A stretch of 45,484 bases of DNA, taken from Singulisphaera sp. GP187 (GTDB taxonomy: Bacteria; Planctomycetota; Planctomycetia; Gemmatales; Gemmataceae). The DNA lies in the NCBI GenBank assembly GCA_945905925.1, contig CAMDQN010000048.1, forward strand, positions 1 through 45,484. The letters run 5' to 3'. A program made the translations under genes and the position numbers. The notes beneath the pieces are model-generated. The model ran no database searches and was not told the origin of the DNA. It was given only the letters and a program-made list of their open reading frames with translations. Numbering within the stretch: position 1 is the stretch's first letter; the number at the start of each line of letters is the position of its first letter. Shown piece by piece: positions 1-7,777 of this stretch.

Positions 1-233
1 TGCCGGGCCGGTTCGATAAACCCACAGGTGTTGACAATGACCACATCCGCGCCGTCGGCCCCGTTCTGATACGTGTAGCCGTCTTGCGCGAGTTTGCCGA
101 GCATCCGCTCGCTGTCGACGGTGTTCTTCGGGCAGCCCAACGAAATGAAGGCGTAGTTGCCTTTGTTCTCGGGTGAGCGTGGGGCGTCAGCACCCTGATT
201 CGAGATCGTCAGTGGCAGACTCTTGACGGACAT
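1..233 (-). CDS. rimO: Ribosomal protein S12 methylthiotransferase RimO, N-terminal part (cut by window edge)
   Basis: Reading leftward from an ATG whose complement lies at 231-233 gives 77 codons open to the window edge. After a variable leader of about 25 residues comes [18 protein letters not shown], then [14 protein letters not shown]. These are the first two cysteine segments of the UPF0004 domain in MiaB/RimO radical-SAM methylthiotransferases, and '[12 protein letters not shown]' is typical of RimO rather than MiaB. RimO thiomethylates a conserved aspartate of ribosomal protein S12. The radical SAM and TRAM domains would lie beyond the left edge. The gene diverges from the kinase gene that starts near 459. 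The leader sequence [15 protein letters not shown] is low in conservation and lies next to a palindromic repeat at 244-259. Identity is secure; the exact start is less so. Confidence 0.9.
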   Translation of the reverse strand, partial: MSVKSLPLTISNQGADAPRSPENKGNYAFISLGCPKNTVDSERMLGKLAQDGYTYQNGADGADVVIVNTCGFIEPAR

Positions 234-243
234 TTGGCGAGCG

Positions 244-259
244 GGGGGCGTTAGCCCCC
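244..259. repeat. G/C palindrome of the GGCGAGCGGGGGGCG family
   Basis: GGGGGC, a 4-nt GTTA loop and GCCCCC form a short perfect hairpin inside the longer string GGCGAGCGGGGGGCGTTAGC (236-255). A close relative lies inside a DUF1501 gene at 26742-26768, and a degenerate one inside the MFS transporter gene at 12235-12269. This copy sits 11 bases upstream of the rimO start, in the 225-bp divergent region between rimO and the kinase. Nothing else was recognised in that region. Confidence 0.7.
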
Positions 260-458
260 TGTTCCGGCGTGGTGTTCGGCGAAGGTCGAACTGTCTTTAT
301 AGTAGCGCGGCGCGGCCAATACAAGCAACGCGATCGGCCTCCACACACGGCACGGCCGTGAGCGATTTCCGATTCGGGCCACACGGTAACATTCGAGTGC
401 AACCGCTTCGGGCAGTTCTCCAAATCACCGTTTGGTATCAGAACCCGAATAAAGCATA

Positions 459-2570
459 ATGTGCGCACTGAATATCCACGTCTCTCTAACCGAGCGTGCG
501 CCCATGCCGGAACCGACGTCCCCCAACGACGAGACTTACGACTCACCTCACGTGTCCAATACTCCCGATGACGGAGCACCCGAACCGACGCCTCCCAACG
601 ACGTGCGTGCGTGCGTGCGTGTGCCGGCTGACACACCGGACACGGTCCACAACAAACTTACCGGCCCGGCCGGATCGCTCAACCCGACCAGGGGCAACCT
701 GCCGGACCGCATCGGCCGGTTCCGCATCAAGAGCCTGTTAGGTGAAGGCGCGTTCGCACGCGTCTACCTGGGCATGGACCCGGAACTGGAGCGTGAGGTC
801 GCGATCAAGGTTCCAAAGGTCGAGGAACTGACCCCCGAATTCCGCGAGTCGTTCCTTCGCGAAAACCGGCTTGCCGCCATCATCCATCATCCCAACATCT
901 GCCCGGTGTACGAAGTCGGCACCGACGGCGGGTTCCCGTACATCGTGATGCGCGTGGTTCCGAGTACGCTCGGCGCACTGCTCAAGCGCCTTCCGGCTCC
1001 GATGCCGCCCAAGAGCGCCGTGGCGGTCGCCCGCAAACTCGCTCTCGGCCTCGTCGCGGCACACGCGCAAAAGGTGGTTCACCGCGACCTGAAACCCGCG
1101 AACGTCCTCTACGACGAAGCCAACCGCGAAGTGCTGATTGCTGACTTCGGACTCGCACGGTTCGCGGACCAGGCCACCGAAGCCAGCAACGGCGTGCCGA
1201 AGGGAACGCCCGCGTACATGTCTCCCGAGCAGGCCCGCGGGCGAGCCGACGAGATCGGCACGCTGTCGGACATCTACAGCCTCGGCGTGATGCTCTACGA
1301 GATGTTGACCGGAAAGGTGCCGTTCAACGGGAGCATCTGGGAGGTCATGCGAGACCACTGCGAAACCACACCGACGCTCCCGTCTCTGGTGCGCCTCGGC
1401 GTCGATCCCGAACTCGACACCATCGTGCTGAAGGCGATGGCCAAGCGCCCCGCGGACCGCTACGCGAACGCGAAGGCGTTCGCGCAGGTCCTGGCCGATT
1501 ACCTGATGCTGCCCGAGCGCGGCAACTCGAATTCGCTGTTCACCCTCCCGCCCGGGGCGGAGGCAAACAATCGCCCGAGCGCGGCGGCGTTCGAGGTGAT
1601 CGCGAAAGAGTCCACGAAGAACCCGGCGAAGGAGGCGCCCGCGGAGCCGAAGCCCGTTCCCAAGCCAGTCGCGGTCGTCACCGTGGACGAAGACAAGGAC
1701 GAGGAAACAACCCAGCACGAAGAGAAGACGTCGCGGAAAGACCGGTCCGAGAAGAAACGGAAACGCGAAGGCACATCCAAATCGAAGAAGAGCACCCCGG
1801 TCGCCCTGTGGATGGGCGTCGGGGCGGGAGCCGTGGTCGTGGTGGCGATCCTGGCGGTAGTGGTGTCCAACGCAATTAAGCCAAAGCCGGCGCCGCAGGT
1901 CGCCGCGCCCGTCAACCCCGCGCCCGTCAACCCCGCGCCCGTCAACCCCGCGCCCGTCGATCGCAATCGCCTCACCCAGGCGGAAGCCGACTTCAAGTTG
2001 GGCGAGGATCACTTCAACGGGGTCAACGGGAAGCCCCAGGACATCACGAAGGCGCGCGCGCATTTCGAACTGGCCGCCGACGCGGGCCACGCCGGTGCCC
2101 AGAACCAACTCGGGACAATGTACGCCAACGGTATCGGGGTCACTCTCAATTACGCGAAGGCCCGGGTGTGGTACGAGAAGGCCGCGGCGCAGGGGCATGC
2201 GGGCGCCCAGAACAACCTCGGCGTCCTGAGCGAGTCGGCTCAGGGCACGAGTCCCGACTACGCGAAGGCGCGCGAGTGGTACGAAAAGTCGGCGGCGCAG
2301 GGCTACGCGGCCGCCCAGAACAACCTCGGCGTCCTCTACTTCTACGGGCGTGGGGTGACCCTGGACTTCGTGAAGGCGCGCGAGTGGTACGAGAAATCGG
2401 CCGAGGCGGGGTACGCCGCCGGACAGCGTCACCTTGGCGGACTGTACGAGTACGGGCGCGGGGTGACCCTGGACATCGCGAAGGCACGCTGGTGGTACAC
2501 GAAGGCCGCCGTTCAGGGCGACGCACTCGCGAGGAACTCGCTCGCACGCATAGACCTGAAGAAGAAATAG
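459..2570 (+). CDS. Ser/Thr protein kinase with transmembrane segment and Sel1-like repeats
   Basis: 703 residues from the first ATG; an ATG at 504 (residue 16) is an equally plausible start, since neither has a strong Shine-Dalgarno sequence. A proline-rich leader precedes a complete Hanks-type kinase domain (about residues 86-350): glycine loop LGEGAFARVYLG, VAIK lysine 117, HRDLKPAN with catalytic Asp210, DFG at 229-231 and GTPAYMSPEQ. A charged linker is followed by one membrane segment (about 450-473) and NPAPV tandem repeats. The C-terminal 200 residues are Sel1-type repeats (A..WYEKAA..G...AQ..LG..Y..G.GV). The expected topology is an inner-membrane kinase with Sel1 repeats on the far side, where they could bind a partner or ligand; that role is inferred. 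The 5' coding region carries a CGTG tetranucleotide run. Confidence 0.9.
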   Translation: MCALNIHVSLTERAPMPEPTSPNDETYDSPHVSNTPDDGAPEPTPPNDVRACVRVPADTPDTVHNKLTGPAGSLNPTRGNLPDRIGRFRIKSLLGEGAFARVYLGMDPELEREVAIKVPKVEELTPEFRESFLRENRLAAIIHHPNICPVYEVGTDGGFPYIVMRVVPSTLGALLKRLPAPMPPKSAVAVARKLALGLVAAHAQKVVHRDLKPANVLYDEANREVLIADFGLARFADQATEASNGVPKGTPAYMSPEQARGRADEIGTLSDIYSLGVMLYEMLTGKVPFNGSIWEVMRDHCETTPTLPSLVRLGVDPELDTIVLKAMAKRPADRYANAKAFAQVLADYLMLPERGNSNSLFTLPPGAEANNRPSAAAFEVIAKESTKNPAKEAPAEPKPVPKPVAVVTVDEDKDEETTQHEEKTSRKDRSEKKRKREGTSKSKKSTPVALWMGVGAGAVVVVAILAVVVSNAIKPKPAPQVAAPVNPAPVNPAPVNPAPVDRNRLTQAEADFKLGEDHFNGVNGKPQDITKARAHFELAADAGHAGAQNQLGTMYANGIGVTLNYAKARVWYEKAAAQGHAGAQNNLGVLSESAQGTSPDYAKAREWYEKSAAQGYAAAQNNLGVLYFYGRGVTLDFVKAREWYEKSAEAGYAAGQRHLGGLYEYGRGVTLDIAKARWWYTKAAVQGDALARNSLARIDLKKK
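602..621. repeat. Tetranucleotide run (CGTG)x5 in a kinase coding region
   Basis: Five perfect tandem CGTG units lie in the 5' part of the Sel1 kinase gene and encode part of the DVRACVRVP stretch, ahead of the kinase domain. Gain or loss of one unit would shift the frame. Confidence 0.9.
1905..1961. repeat. 15-bp tandem repeat encoding NPAPV units
   Basis: Three full copies of a 15-bp unit (GCGCCCGTCAACCCC) and a partial fourth lie in frame in the kinase gene, just after the membrane segment. They encode an NPAPV linker before the Sel1 repeats. The unit length is a multiple of three, so copy-number change would only alter linker length. Confidence 0.9.
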
Positions 2571-3077
2571 AAAAGTTTCACCACAAAGGCACAAAGCAAA
2601 CACACAAAGAACACAAATCAGGAGACCTCTCGCTGGACGCGACAGGTGTGTACACCGGTCACTGTGGTCCGGAAGCCGGGGTTTCCACCGTGTCTCTCGC
2701 CCGCGCCCCGAAACGCTCGCCGGCGGAAGCACCAACCCAAACTCGCTGCACCCGACCCCGGGCACCCACGGGGAACTTCCAGTTCCACCACGACCACTGG
2801 CGATCTCGCGAACGAATGCGGGCCAACGAACCGGTCGCCGTCCGTGCCCCAATGGCCGCTTTCTCGGAACGTTCCTCCCGCGGCACCCATCTGAGCCGGG
2901 CATCTCCGAAGAGGAGATGCAACGGTTGGAAAACGACGCAACCGGCACGTGGTACCCTGCTGAAAAGTCGAAGCGAAATTGCGCGAACTGCGTGCGACGC
3001 GGTGAGCGTTCGCCTTGCCCGCACTTCTTCCGGCGATAGCGTAAGTCACATCTCACACGCTCCCCGGAGTTCCACCC
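2571..3077. other. 507-bp intergenic region, no confident gene
   Basis: The region starts with an A-rich stretch (TTTCACCACAAAGGCACAAA and following) right after the kinase stop. A short repeat at 2628-2648 (TCTCGCTGGACGCGACAGG) recurs with two changes at 41217-41237. One frame ending with a TAG near 3040 reads ISEEEMQRLENDATGTWYP, then CANC and SPCPHFFRR. It may be the decayed end of a Cys-containing protein but lacks a supported start. No promoter or RNA gene was recognised. Confidence 0.5.
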
Positions 3078-4163
3078 ATGCCGCTCCCGCTTCGCACCGA
3101 TGCCTGCGCTCTCGATCTGCTTTCGCTCGGGGCGCTCGTCCACCGGCTCGACCCCGGCGTCGTCCCGTTCCGCAAGGCGCGATCGTTCGACATTCACGTG
3201 TCTGGCGGCGAATACAACGTCGCCGCGAACCTCTCCGATTGCTTCGGACTACGTACCGGCATCGCCAGCGCGATGGTCAACAACCCCATTGGCGACCTCG
3301 TCCAGGCACGCGTCCGCGAAATGGGCGTCACGCCGTTCTACAAACACTTCGAGCACGACGGCGTTCGCGGCCCGAACATCGCCACCGTTTACAGTGACCG
3401 CGGACATGGCGTTCGCGCCCCCGTGGTGTTCTACAACCGCGCCAACGAGGCCGCGTCGCTGCTCAAGGTCGGCGACTTCGACTGGAAGGCGATCATGGCC
3501 GGCGGCGTGCGGTGGTTCCACTCCGGCGGCATCTTCGCGGCGCTCTCCGAAAACAACCCGGACCTCATCATCGAAGGAATGAAGGCCGCGAAGGCGCAGG
3601 GAGCGGTCATCTCGTTCGACCTGAACTATCGCGGCAAACTCTGGAAGCCGGTCGGCGGCGAGAAGCGCGCCGTGGAGACGCTGCGGAAGATCGTCGCGAA
3701 CGTCGATGTCCTCGTCGGGAACGAAGAAGACATGCAGAAAGGCCTCGGCATCAAAGGCCCGGAAGTGACCAAGAAAGACGAGTCGAAGCTGAACCCGGAC
3801 GTGTTCTTCGGGATGATCGAAGCCACCGTGAAGGAGTTCCCGAACATCAAGTTGGTCGCAACGACACTGCGCGAAACGCACTCCGCGAACCGGCACGACT
3901 GGGCCGCGGTGCTGTGGTTCGACGGCAAGCGGTACGTCAGCCCGACGGCGCAACTCGACGTGATCGACCGCATCGGTGGCGGCGACGGGTTCGCGGCCGG
4001 CACCATCTACGGCTTCATCAGCGGGCGCGACACCCAGCAAGCGCTGAACCTCGGCTGGGCGCACGGCGCTCTGCTCACCACGTTCCACGGCGACACCACG
4101 ATGGCCACGCTCGCCGAGGTCGAAGCGTTCGCGAGCGGCGCAGGGGCGCGGGTGCAACGCTAA
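3078..4163 (+). CDS. PfkB-family carbohydrate kinase (2-keto-3-deoxygluconate kinase-like)
   Basis: 361 residues. The N-terminal part has the PfkB substrate signature (SFDIHVSGGEYNVAANLSDC), followed by GPNIATVYSDRG and the ISFDLNYRGKLW strand. The C-terminal signature IDRIGGGDGFAAGTIYGF contains the anion-hole GGGD with catalytic aspartate, a variant of the usual DTxGAGD. The family phosphorylates sugars such as 2-keto-3-deoxygluconate, ribose or fructose with ATP in the cytoplasm. The SGGEYNVA start and NYR segment resemble KDG kinases, but substrate cannot be fixed from sequence alone. The ATG start gives a natural MPLPLRTDACALDLLSLG opening. It stands alone and converges on the FKBP gene across an inverted repeat. 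Confidence 0.85.
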   Translation: MPLPLRTDACALDLLSLGALVHRLDPGVVPFRKARSFDIHVSGGEYNVAANLSDCFGLRTGIASAMVNNPIGDLVQARVREMGVTPFYKHFEHDGVRGPNIATVYSDRGHGVRAPVVFYNRANEAASLLKVGDFDWKAIMAGGVRWFHSGGIFAALSENNPDLIIEGMKAAKAQGAVISFDLNYRGKLWKPVGGEKRAVETLRKIVANVDVLVGNEEDMQKGLGIKGPEVTKKDESKLNPDVFFGMIEATVKEFPNIKLVATTLRETHSANRHDWAAVLWFDGKRYVSPTAQLDVIDRIGGGDGFAAGTIYGFISGRDTQQALNLGWAHGALLTTFHGDTTMATLAEVEAFASGAGARVQR

Positions 4164-4166
4164 ACT

Positions 4167-4241
4167 CTTGTACGGTGGGGAGTGCCCGCCTCTTCGCCAG
4201 CGAGAGGGCCGCGCGAAGAGGCGGACAGCGCCCACTACAAG
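4167..4241. terminator. Imperfect inverted repeat between convergent genes
   Basis: Arms at 4167-4196 and 4214-4241 pair over most of their length, with an 11-bp perfect inner stem (CCGCCTCTTCG against CGAAGAGGCGG) and matching CTTGTA/TACAAG ends. The element fills the gap between the sugar kinase stop and the FKBP stop, so a bidirectional terminator is the simplest reading. No T tract follows. Confidence 0.6.
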
Positions 4242-4254
4242 ACTCGCACTCCCA

Positions 4255-5214
4255 CTACTTGGTCCCCAATAACTCGATTTCAAACACGAGTGTCGAATTC
4301 GCGGGGATACCCCTTTGGGCCTTCTCGCCGTAGGCAAGCGCGGGCGGAATTACCAGCTTGCGAATCCCACCGACCTTCATGCCGGGCACACCCTTTTTCC
4401 ACCCCTCGATCAGTTCACCGAGCGCCATGTCGAGCGGACCGTCGCTGCCGGGCTTCCAACTGGAATCGAAGTACGTACCGCCGGTCGTAAGCCAGCCGGT
4501 GTAGTCCATCACCACGTGCGCGCCTTGCGGACACGCCGCACCGTCGCCGACTTTGATGTCGCGGTACTTCAGCCCGCTGTCACCGAGCGGTACGAGTCCG
4601 GGATCGTCGGCCCCCGGTTCGGTCCCGTCGCTCAGTTTGCTCAAGTCGGTCGGGGCGGGCGAGCGGCGCGCCCGGGGCGGTTCTGGCGCCGGCTTGGACT
4701 CGATCAGTTCGACCTCGAAAATCAGCAGGCTGTTCGCCGGAATCTTGCCGTTCGCCTGCTTGCCGTAGCCCTTCTCCGGTGAGATCACCAGTTTGCGGAT
4801 GCCGCCCGGCTTCATCCCCGGGATGCCCTCCTGCCACCCCGCGATCAGCCCCGCAAGTTTGAACGTTACTGGTTGCGGGTTCACCTTCCCTTCCTTGCTG
4901 CTGTCGAACACGGTGCCGTCGGGGATCCACCCGGTGTAGTGCATCTTCACCTCCGCGCCGCGCGGGCACTCCTCGCCCACCCCAACCTTCAAATCGCGGT
5001 ACTTCACGCCCGTGGTCAGTTCCTTCAAGCCCGAATCATCAACGGAGCCGTTCGAGTTGTCGAACGGCATCTTCTTGGCCCCGGCACCGCCCGAGACGAC
5101 GAACACCAGTGTCACGAGGATCACGACCGCCGCGATCGCGAGAGCCGGCACGAGAATCTGTTTCATCTTCTGCTTGTCCAGGCCTTCCGGCTGGCCCTTG
5201 CCCGGTTCCGCCAT
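4255..5214 (-). CDS. Membrane-anchored tandem FKBP-type peptidyl-prolyl cis-trans isomerase
   Basis: 319 residues. A short cytoplasmic tail is followed by one N-terminal membrane segment (about 20-41, ILVPALAIAAVVILVTLVFV), then two FKBP domains at about 70-172 and 213-318. Each has the full family pattern: YTGW...FDSS, (I/V)PGMK.GGIRKLVI.P..YG and IPANS.L(I/L)FE(I/V)EL. FKBPs catalyse cis-trans isomerisation of Xaa-Pro bonds; this one is expected to act on folding of exported or envelope proteins. The two domains are separated by a proline/arginine-rich linker. Duplicated FKBP domains on an anchor are less common than single ones. The gene diverges from the TPR gene, whose true start lies at 5316. 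Confidence 0.92.
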   Translation of the reverse strand: MAEPGKGQPEGLDKQKMKQILVPALAIAAVVILVTLVFVVSGGAGAKKMPFDNSNGSVDDSGLKELTTGVKYRDLKVGVGEECPRGAEVKMHYTGWIPDGTVFDSSKEGKVNPQPVTFKLAGLIAGWQEGIPGMKPGGIRKLVISPEKGYGKQANGKIPANSLLIFEVELIESKPAPEPPRARRSPAPTDLSKLSDGTEPGADDPGLVPLGDSGLKYRDIKVGDGAACPQGAHVVMDYTGWLTTGGTYFDSSWKPGSDGPLDMALGELIEGWKKGVPGMKVGGIRKLVIPPALAYGEKAQRGIPANSTLVFEIELLGTK

Positions 5215-5315
5215 TGTGTACCTCCGCGCCTGAGAATGAGGAAGATGGAAGCTGTTATAGCACCGCCCGCCGGAATAGGATCATCCCCACCTGTCCCAAA
5301 TTGAAGGAGTTCCTC

Positions 5316-6203
5316 ATGCGCGTGTTCGTTGTCGCCGCGTTCGTCGCGGGCGCTTGCCTTACGGCAAGCCTAACCCCGCTCACAAGCGCGAGCGCCCAAG
5401 AGAAGAAGGACGAGAAGAAGGAGAAGGAGTTGATCAAGTTGCTCGACGAGATCGAAACCGCGATCAAGGCGAAGAAGTTTGAAGACGTGATTCCGCTGGC
5501 GAAGAAAGCCGCCGAACTCGACCCGAAGAACCCCGCGGTTCCCTTTGCCGCAGCCACGGCGCACACCGCATTGCGCCAAAACGCGGAAGCCGTTAAGGAG
5601 TGGACGAAACTCATCTCGTTGGAGCCAAAGGCCGCGCGCGCCTACGACTCCCGCGGCGACGCACAACTGAAACTCGGCAACTTCAAGGAGGCGGTCGCGG
5701 ACTTCGACGAGTACCTCAAGACGGACCCGAAGTTCGCACCGGAACACTGGCGCCGCGGGATCGCGCTGTACTACGCGGGCCGGTTCAAGGACGGCGCCGC
5801 GCAGTTCGATTTACACCGCAAGGTGAACCCGGAGGACGTGGAGAACTCCGCGTGGCACTACCTGTGCAACGCCCGCGCGAACACGCCCAAGAAAGCCCGC
5901 GAAGACCTGATCCCGGTCACGAAGGACGGTCGCGTGCCGATGAACAAGGTGCTCGAACTGTTCGCGGGAAAAATCAAACCGCAGGACGTGCTCGACGCGG
6001 CCGAGAACGCGAAGCTCAAGGACGAACCGCTCAAGGAAGCCCGGTTCTACGCGAACCTGTACGTCGCGCTGTATTACGAGAGCGAAGGCGACGCGAAGAA
6101 GTGCCTCGAACACATGACCACCGCCGCCGAGAAGTACAAGATCGGCCACTACATGTGGGACGTGGCCGACGTACATCTGAAACTGCTGAAGGCGAAGAAG
6201 TAG
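5316..6203 (+). CDS. Secreted TPR-repeat protein
   Basis: The ATG at 5316 has AAGGAG six bases upstream, while the longer open frame from 5109 overlaps the divergent FKBP gene, so 5316 is preferred (295 residues). A signal peptide (MRVFVVAAFVAGACLTASL...TSASAQ) is followed by a Lys/Glu-rich stretch. TPR-like helices then start near residue 45: KFEDVIPLAKKAAELDPKNP, AEAVKEWTKLISLEPKAA and FKEAVADFDEYLKTDPKFA. The C-terminal half is less regular. TPR proteins act as binding scaffolds; no catalytic motif is visible. Its partner is unknown. Confidence 0.85.
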   Translation: MRVFVVAAFVAGACLTASLTPLTSASAQEKKDEKKEKELIKLLDEIETAIKAKKFEDVIPLAKKAAELDPKNPAVPFAAATAHTALRQNAEAVKEWTKLISLEPKAARAYDSRGDAQLKLGNFKEAVADFDEYLKTDPKFAPEHWRRGIALYYAGRFKDGAAQFDLHRKVNPEDVENSAWHYLCNARANTPKKAREDLIPVTKDGRVPMNKVLELFAGKIKPQDVLDAAENAKLKDEPLKEARFYANLYVALYYESEGDAKKCLEHMTTAAEKYKIGHYMWDVADVHLKLLKAKK

Positions 6204-6207
6204 ATTC

Positions 6208-6293
6208 GTTTAGCCGCGACCCGTAGTCCGCGGAGGGGAGCACGCTGCATAAGTTGCGCGATCCCCTCCGCGGACTACGGGTCGCGGCTAAAC
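6208..6293. terminator. Perfect 32-bp inverted repeat between convergent genes
   Basis: Arms at 6208-6239 and 6262-6293 are exact reverse complements of 32 bp (outer end GTTTAGCCGCGACCCGTAGT) around a 22-nt loop. It sits between the TPR gene stop and the MATE gene, whose last codons run into the right arm. The stem is far longer than a standard intrinsic terminator and there is no U tract, so it may be a mobile palindromic repeat used as a bidirectional terminator. The GTTTAGC outer end is shared with the element at 37815-37870. Confidence 0.75.
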
Positions 6294-7760
6294 AGGTGAA
6301 GGTTCAATCACGCGCATCGACTTCCACTTCCCGCTGCGGAACCGAAACCAGAAGCACACGCTCATCCCGATAATGTGCAGCGTGACGAACACCCAACACC
6401 AGTACACGCTCCCGCCCGCGGACACCGTGATCGCAGTGGGAATCACCATCAGCGGCCACGCGAGCGAGAACGTGAGCATCGTCACGTACTTCGTGTCGCC
6501 GGCGCCCCGCAGCGCGAACGCGAATGACAGGTTGATCGAGTCCGCGATGGAGAACACCGCGACACAAATCAACAGCGTCGGCACAATGGCGATGATCGTG
6601 GCGAACTTCTCCTGCTCCTCCGGCTTGTCCGGTCTGAACGGTTCGACCAGGAGCATTGGGATCGCAACGTAGGCGAGCGCGACGAGCGTCATGTAGCCGA
6701 ACGACCACTTCAAGCCGGTGTACGCGCTCTTCTCCGCGAGGTCCGGCCGGTTCTCGCCGAGCCGCTGACCGACGAGAATGCAGATCGCCTGACCCAAACC
6801 CATCATCGGCAGGAACGCGATCATGTTCAGCCGAATCGTGAGCGTGGTCGCACCCAGAGGCGCGTCACCGAGCCGGCCCACGAGTTGCGTGAAGAAGTTG
6901 AACACCAGTACGTCGAGAAACACCTGCATCCCGGCCGGACCGCCGTACTTCATCAGCCGCCGGAACAGTTCGCGCTCGGGCCGCCAGCCGGACGTGTTGA
7001 ACTCGGCGCGATACCGCTTGCGGAGCATGAGCGCCAGCGCGAACAGCGCCGCCGCCCACGACCCCACGACCGTCGCCCAGCCCGCACCTTCGATTCCCAT
7101 TTCGGGAATGCCCCACCGCCCGAAGATCAGCACGAGCGCGAGCGTGATGTTCACCAGTGTGCCGAAACCCTCGATCGCGAGCACGATCCAGGTCTGCCCG
7201 CGACCGGAGAAGAACCCGTTCACCGCGCTCATCACCAGCATCGGCAGGCCCGCGAACGCGAGGCACTTCAAGTAGATCGTTTCGAGCCTCTGGATTTCCG
7301 GTGTGTGCCCGCCGAGCGAGATGAACCACGAACTGAGCGGCACTACTACAAGAAAGAGCAGCCCCGCGACCACCGCGAAGTGGATACCCTGCCACACGGC
7401 CGGACCGACGCGGTGGGCGCGCTGCGCCCCGGTGTACTGCGCGACGAAAGTCGATGTGTACCCCGCGGTGACCTGCAACACGCCGAAGAACAACCAGTAC
7501 CACATCACCGCCGGGAACGACGCGGCCATTTCGAGCGGGTCGTGCCGCGACAGCAGTACCGCGTCCACGAACACCTGCACCGTCATGAAGCTCTGGCTAA
7601 CGACCAGCGGTAGCGCGAGGTTGAGCAACTCGCGGCTACCGCCCGGTTTTCCAAACTGAGGAGTGACGAGTGGGGCGTGAGGAGTTAAATCATGTTCCGG
7701 TGCCGTGTTGGGAGAGGACGAAATCGGATCGACCGCTTCTGGCTTTAACTCCTCACTCAT
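6288..7760 (-). CDS. MATE-family multidrug/organic cation efflux transporter
   Basis: 490 residues with about 12 hydrophobic segments arranged in two halves. Family-type sequences include LLNLALPLVVSQSFMTVQVFVDAVLLSRHD, VMSAVNGFFSGRGQTWIVLAI, GPAGMQVFLDVLVFNFFTQL and MGLGQAICILVGQRLGENRP. MATE proteins export cationic drugs or metabolites using a Na+ or H+ gradient. The first 40 residues (SSSPNTAPEHDLTPHAPLVT) are not part of the fold and are encoded by a repeat whose two arms flank the start region. The ATG at 7760 lies inside one arm. Transcription converges with the TPR gene. Confidence 0.9.
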   Translation of the reverse strand: MSEELKPEAVDPISSSPNTAPEHDLTPHAPLVTPQFGKPGGSRELLNLALPLVVSQSFMTVQVFVDAVLLSRHDPLEMAASFPAVMWYWLFFGVLQVTAGYTSTFVAQYTGAQRAHRVGPAVWQGIHFAVVAGLLFLVVVPLSSWFISLGGHTPEIQRLETIYLKCLAFAGLPMLVMSAVNGFFSGRGQTWIVLAIEGFGTLVNITLALVLIFGRWGIPEMGIEGAGWATVVGSWAAALFALALMLRKRYRAEFNTSGWRPERELFRRLMKYGGPAGMQVFLDVLVFNFFTQLVGRLGDAPLGATTLTIRLNMIAFLPMMGLGQAICILVGQRLGENRPDLAEKSAYTGLKWSFGYMTLVALAYVAIPMLLVEPFRPDKPEEQEKFATIIAIVPTLLICVAVFSIADSINLSFAFALRGAGDTKYVTMLTFSLAWPLMVIPTAITVSAGGSVYWCWVFVTLHIIGMSVCFWFRFRSGKWKSMRVIEPSPV

Positions 7761-7777
7761 TACTCGGCACTCGTTAC
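7656..7777. repeat. Inverted repeat spanning the MATE start region
   Basis: GTGAGGAGTTAAA at 7677-7689 is repeated exactly in reverse at 7744-7756. The outer flanks (7656-7676, and to 7777) are imperfectly complementary and contain GAGTGACGAGTG-like runs. The repeat supplies the MATE start codon and much of its N-terminal tail, as well as the last codons of the upstream DUF1080 gene. Confidence 0.6.

Noticed and set aside
738-3197. Very long leftward open frame (819 codons) opposite the Sel1 kinase
   Set aside because: It is the GC-rich shadow of the kinase; arginine-rich, no domains, and the sense strand has a complete kinase.
2168-3397. Rightward open frame of 409 codons crossing the kinase end and sugar kinase start
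   Set aside because: Overlaps two clear genes in another frame and has the low-complexity composition of a shadow frame.
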